Part shown: positions 60,618-64,000 of the stretch, one piece after another
How positions within the stretch are numbered: position 1 is the stretch's first letter
How the letters are laid out: each line of letters starts with the position of its first letter
NCBI RefSeq assembly: GCF_932526225.1
Contig: NC_064048.1
Span: forward strand, 10,410,188-10,474,187
Length of the DNA: 64,000 nt
Source: Nematostella vectensis
Lineage: Eukaryota > Cnidaria > Anthozoa > Actiniaria > Edwardsiidae
Direction: 5' to 3'
Translations under genes and position numbers: made by a program
The notes under the pieces: generated by a model
Seen by the model: the letters and a program-made list of their open reading frames with translations, nothing else
The model's database searches: none
Told to the model about the DNA's origin: nothing

Positions 60618-60879
60618 TCAAGCAGCAAGAACATTGAAAAATACAATGCGAGCACGGCGGTAAAAAAACTGCGAGAGCATTCAAGAATCAGCCGAAAACT
60701 GCAAGCACATCAAGACAAGAAATATTTAATGAATGTTCAAAAATAAAAGAAATTTATGTTTATACTCTGTAGAGTAACAATATATATTCATATTGCGTTC
60801 TGCTGTGATGGCCTAAAGTCATCCCTGGTCATACATTTTTCATAATATTTATGAAACACCCTCCCCTCCCCCAAAGTTT

Positions 60880-61096
60880 GATTACTCCCCTGCGCGCGCC
60901 TGGTGACTAGCGTGGCGCGTCGGGCCGATCGAAAAAGAGCCAACGAAAGGGGTCGAAAAACTCCAAAACCTCTGCATCGAAAAACACTATAAAATACCCA
61001 CAACTTCCATTGTGCACTTCCAAACAGCTGCAAAAAAGACTAGTAGCTTAATTTGAGAGCTTTTTTGTAAATTTTCGAGGTGTTTTGAGCGCCAAA
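60880..61096 (+). promoter_or_regulatory. CpG-rich promoter/5' UTR of the DEAF1 homologue
   Basis: The local sequence is much richer in CG dinucleotides than its surroundings (CTGCGCGCGCCTGG, GGCGCGTCGGGCCGATCG) and leads directly into the ATG at 61,097. No TATA box is seen near a plausible start. Confidence 0.4.
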
Positions 61097-63709
61097 ATGG
61101 AAGAAAACGTTGGCGTTCCGAGGACGGCGAACGACGCCGAAGGTCTCTCCGTTGTGACTTCGTTGGGAGAAGTAAGCGAACAGATTACCATTACCGAAGA
61201 GCTGCCGAACGAACACGACTCTAACCAACAATACGAGCAAAACCCCAGTGAATCGGCATCAAATGCCGTCCAGCAATGCGAGGTGCAGGTAGTAAAAGTA
61301 GCGAATGTCGGCGGAGGAATGAACATTACGTTTTCAACCCCGGCATTGATCACTCGCTCGGAGGAAGATGGCGGCCAAACGCACACGATTCAAGTCGCCG
61401 AATCTGCCCTTGCCCCGATACAGGAAGTGGCCATTGCAAGTCCAGAGAATTCCAATAGATCTGACACGCCAATTCAGGGCGACTGCGACATACATGAAGA
61501 ACAAGACCAAGAAAGTTTGCATATTCAAGAAGGATCAAGCCCTGAGCCATCGCACCGGCGAGACGACAACCATAAGTCGACATCGTGGGACGCGGTCATA
61601 AACGCCGAGGTTCTGTCAGTACGATGTAGAAATGAAACAGCTGAGTTACACAAGTCTAAACTGGGATCTGGGGGTCGAGGAAAGTGCATAAAGGTATTTT
61701 ATTTACCGTCAAATCGCTCGTGTAATTAGATCCGACCATGTTGTTTTTTGAAATCCTAGCGGCTTACACATCCTCTTTTGTCTTAAGTTGTAATTTACCA
61801 TAATCGTAATTATCTTTATGACAGAATTTAGAACAAATAGAAGTCAACACTTATCTAAAAATTTCTCTTTCAAATGGTCAACTATCTTTTTGTTACCCCT
61901 CTCTGTTCTTCCCTTCCTATCTCTTCACACCTCCCCCCTCCCTCCTCAAACTCCTAAAACTTCAAGCTCCTAAAACTTAGTTTCTACCTTGTTATAATAT
62001 TGCTATCAGTCTGACTCTGATGGCCTCTAAAAAAAAAACATTTTTTAAAGTTTTAATCCCTGATAAAAAAAATGTTAAGCAAAAGAAATATTGACTAATA
62101 ATGTCGAGCCAAGAACCGGAAAAATTAGCAAGTAAACTGCTGTACTGTAGCCATTTTGGTTTTGCCTCAATTAGCTTTAACCTCCACCCCCTCGTGGAAA
62201 TGCTTTATTATTCACCCAGCAGTACAAAGCTGATAAGTAAGCCTTAATCCCCCCACCCCCTCCCTCCCTACACAACCCCCTCATGGAAATGCTTTATTAT
62301 TCACCCAACAGTACAAAGCTGATAAGTAAGCCTTAATCCCCCCACCCCCTCCCTCCCTACACAACCCCCTCGTGGAAATGCTTTATTATTCACCCAACAG
62401 TACAAAGCTGATAAGTAAGCCTTAATCCCCCCACCCCCTCCCTCCCTACACAACCCCCTCGTGGAAATGCTTTATTATTCACCCAACAGTACAAAGCTGA
62501 TAAGTAAGCCTTAATCCCCCCACCCCCTCCCTCCCTACACAACCCCCTCATGGAAATGCTTTATTATTCACCCAACAGTACAAAGCTGATAAGTAAGCCT
62601 TAATCCCCCCACCCCCTCCTCCCTCTCAACCCCCTCGTGGAAATGCTTTTATTATTCACCCAACAGTACAAAGCTGATAAGTAAGCCTTAACCCCCCCAC
62701 CCCCCTCTCAACCCCCTCATCTAAATGCTTTTGTTATTCACCCAACAGTACAAAGCTGATAAGTAAGCCTTAATCCCCCCACCCCCTCCTCCCCCAACCC
62801 CCTCATGTAAATGCTTTTATTATTCACCCAACAGTACAAAGCTGATAAGTAAGCCTTAATCCCCCCACCCCCTCCTCCCCCAACCCCCTCATGTAAATGC
62901 TTTTATTATTCACCCAACAGTACAAAGCTGATAAGTAAGCCTTAATCCCCCCACCCCCTTCTCCCTACACAACCTTCTCGTGGAAATGCTTTATTATTCA
63001 CCCAACAGTACAAAGCTGATAAGTAAGCCTTAATCCCCCCACCCCCTCCCTCCCTACACAACCCCCTCATGGAAATGCTTTATTATTCACCCAACAGTAC
63101 AAAGCTGATAAGTAAGCCTTAATCCCCCCACCCCCACCCCCCTCTCAACCCCCTCATCTAAATGCTTTTGTTATTCACCCAACAGTACAAAGCTGATAAG
63201 TAAGCCTTAATCCCCCCACCCCCTCCTCCCCCAACCCCCTCATGTAAATGCTTTTATTATTCACCCAACAGTACAAAGCTGATAAGTAAGCCTTAACCCC
63301 CCCACCCCTTCCTCCCTCTCAACCCCCTCATCTAAATGTTTTTGTTATTCACCCAACAGTACAAAGCTGATAAGTAAGCCTTAATCCCCCCACCCCTTCC
63401 TCCCTCTCAACCCCCGCATCTAAATGTTTATATTTACCCAACAGTACAAAGCTGATAAGTAAGCCTTAATCCCCCCACCCCTTCCTCCCTCTCAACCCCT
63501 TCATGGAAATGCTCTTATTTTTGCAGTACAATGATGAATGGATGACTCCATCAGAGTTTGAAGCTCGGTGTGGACGTGCTTCATCGAAAGACTGGAAGCG
63601 TAGCATCAGATACAGTGGACGCACCCTGCAGACATTAATAGAGGAGGGTGTCCTAACACCTCACGCTACTTCTTGTACCTGCGCATCATGCTGTAACGAT
63701 GACACCCTG
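61097..63709 (+). CDS. DEAF1: DEAF1 homologue, exons 1-2 (partial, continues past right edge)
   Basis: Exon 1 is 61,097-61,693 (199 codons) and exon 2 is 63,527-63,709 (61 codons), both phase 0. The first ~160 residues are acidic and low-complexity. From [15 protein letters not shown] through [12 protein letters not shown] into [20 protein letters not shown] runs a SAND domain with its DNA-binding KDWK (residues 220-223). It then runs through [24 protein letters not shown]1 is a nuclear transcription factor binding TTCG-type motifs. The rest of the SAND domain (a GPVRLF-like segment) and the C-terminal MYND zinc finger should lie beyond the window. The ATG at 61,097 (CAAAATGG) is chosen as the first Met in frame after the CpG-rich 5' UTR. 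Intron 1 contains a large array of its own 3' splice site. Confidence 0.9.
61694..62169. other. DEAF1 intron 1, non-repetitive part
   Basis: Donor GTATTT at 61,694. AT-rich with pyrimidine tracts. No exon seen. Confidence 0.6.
62170..63526 (+). repeat. About 15-copy, 85-95-bp array built from the DEAF1 exon 2 3' splice-site region
   Basis: Each unit has CTCRTGGAAATGCTTTATTA, then TTCACCCAACAGTACAAAGC and TGATAAGTAAGCC, then a C-rich tract (CCCCCCACCCCCTCC). The real acceptor at 63,500-63,535 reads CATGGAAATGCTCTTATTTT then TGCAGTACAATGATGAATGG, the same order of elements. So the array unit is a copy of branch region, acceptor and exon start. Units also contain a donor-like GATAAGTAAGCC 12 bases after the AG. 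Confidence 0.92.
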
Positions 63710-63750
63710 GTAAGGTTTTATTTTGTAGATCAGCATGTTTGTAAACTTAG

Positions 63751-64000
63751 GGTGACTTAGACAGTTTATTACAATCAGTTACAAGGGAGTCAAAGCTGAT
63801 GGAAAAGGATGCTTTGTGTGATTTAGAGAGTTTATTACAATCAGTTACAAGGGAGTCAAAGCTGATGGAAAAGGATGCTTTGAGTGACTTAGAGAGTTTA
63901 TTACAATCAGTTACAAGGGAGTCAAAGCTGATGGAAAAGGATGCTTTGAGTGACTTAGACAGTTTATTACAATCAGTTACAAGGGAGTCAAAACTGATGG
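63751..64000 (+). repeat. 66-bp tandem repeat, open in one frame, running off the right edge
   Basis: Copies start at 63,752, 63,818, 63,884 and 63,950 with very few differences. In one frame each encodes 22 residues (SDLESLLQSVTRESKLMEKD, then AL) with no stop before the window ends. It begins 41 bases after the DEAF1 exon 2 donor. An intron of only 41 bases (63,710-63,750, GTAAGG..ACTTAG) would join it in frame, but that is very short. The encoded repeat also does not resemble the conserved continuation of the SAND domain. I favour an intronic minisatellite. Confidence 0.6.

Noticed and set aside
61048-61583. Minus-strand open frames opposite DEAF1 exon 1
   Set aside because: Antisense shadows of a long coding exon; no motif of their own.
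63710-63750. 41-base intron joining DEAF1 exon 2 to the 66-bp repeat
   Set aside because: Frame-compatible, but very short, with a poor pyrimidine tract; the product would interrupt the SAND domain. Kept only as a finding to test.

Overview
The window is nuclear DNA of an animal, not a prokaryote. It holds spliced genes with GT..AG introns, long AT-rich non-coding stretches, many tandem repeats, and LINE, BEL/Pao-like, Ty3/gypsy and MITE/hAT-like elements. Gene content (GABA/glycine-type Cys-loop receptor, DEAF1, OARD1-like macrodomain protein, RING-NHL protein) and the repeat-rich intron-dense style suggest an invertebrate metazoan. A cnidarian such as a sea anemone is my best guess, but this is inference and not proved by any single sequence.

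Layout. 1-13,958: a tandem segmental duplication about 11.66 kb apart. Copy A (1-2,537) carries the last exon of an upstream paralogue; copy B (11,660-13,958) carries the last exon of a complete four-exon gene for a small secreted protein (5,077-12,462, 177 aa, all splice phases agree). Its 5.1-12.4 kb body is swollen by a hAT-like/foldback element and LINE debris. Its promoter has a TATA box and nuclear-receptor-type AGGTCA direct repeats, preceded by an eight-unit array built from the same promoter segment.

14,168-23,884 (minus strand): a complete eight-coding-exon Cys-loop anion-channel receptor gene (475 aa, all phases agree). Its introns contain five tandem arrays. Three of them carry copies of the gene's own adjacent splice junctions.

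About 24,000-45,980: roughly 22 kb with no gene I can support, only MITEs, simple repeats and one dispersed repeat. 45,983-51,874: a full-length but decayed Ty3/gypsy retrotransposon on the minus strand, with two LTRs and a CAAG target duplication. 52,410-54,023: an intronless RING-coiled coil-NHL (TRIM-like) gene. 57,864-59,621: a five-exon OARD1-like macrodomain gene (185 aa) with a mitochondrial-type N-terminus. 61,097 to the right edge: the first two exons of a DEAF1 homologue (N-terminus plus SAND domain), separated by an intron packed with about 15 copies of its own 3' splice-site region.

The most unusual theme is that functional boundaries (5' splice sites, 3' splice sites and a core promoter) have repeatedly become the units of adjoining minisatellites. 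I see this five times in 64 kb, in three genes. The five main genes are not an operon or a pathway; they are independent neighbours.
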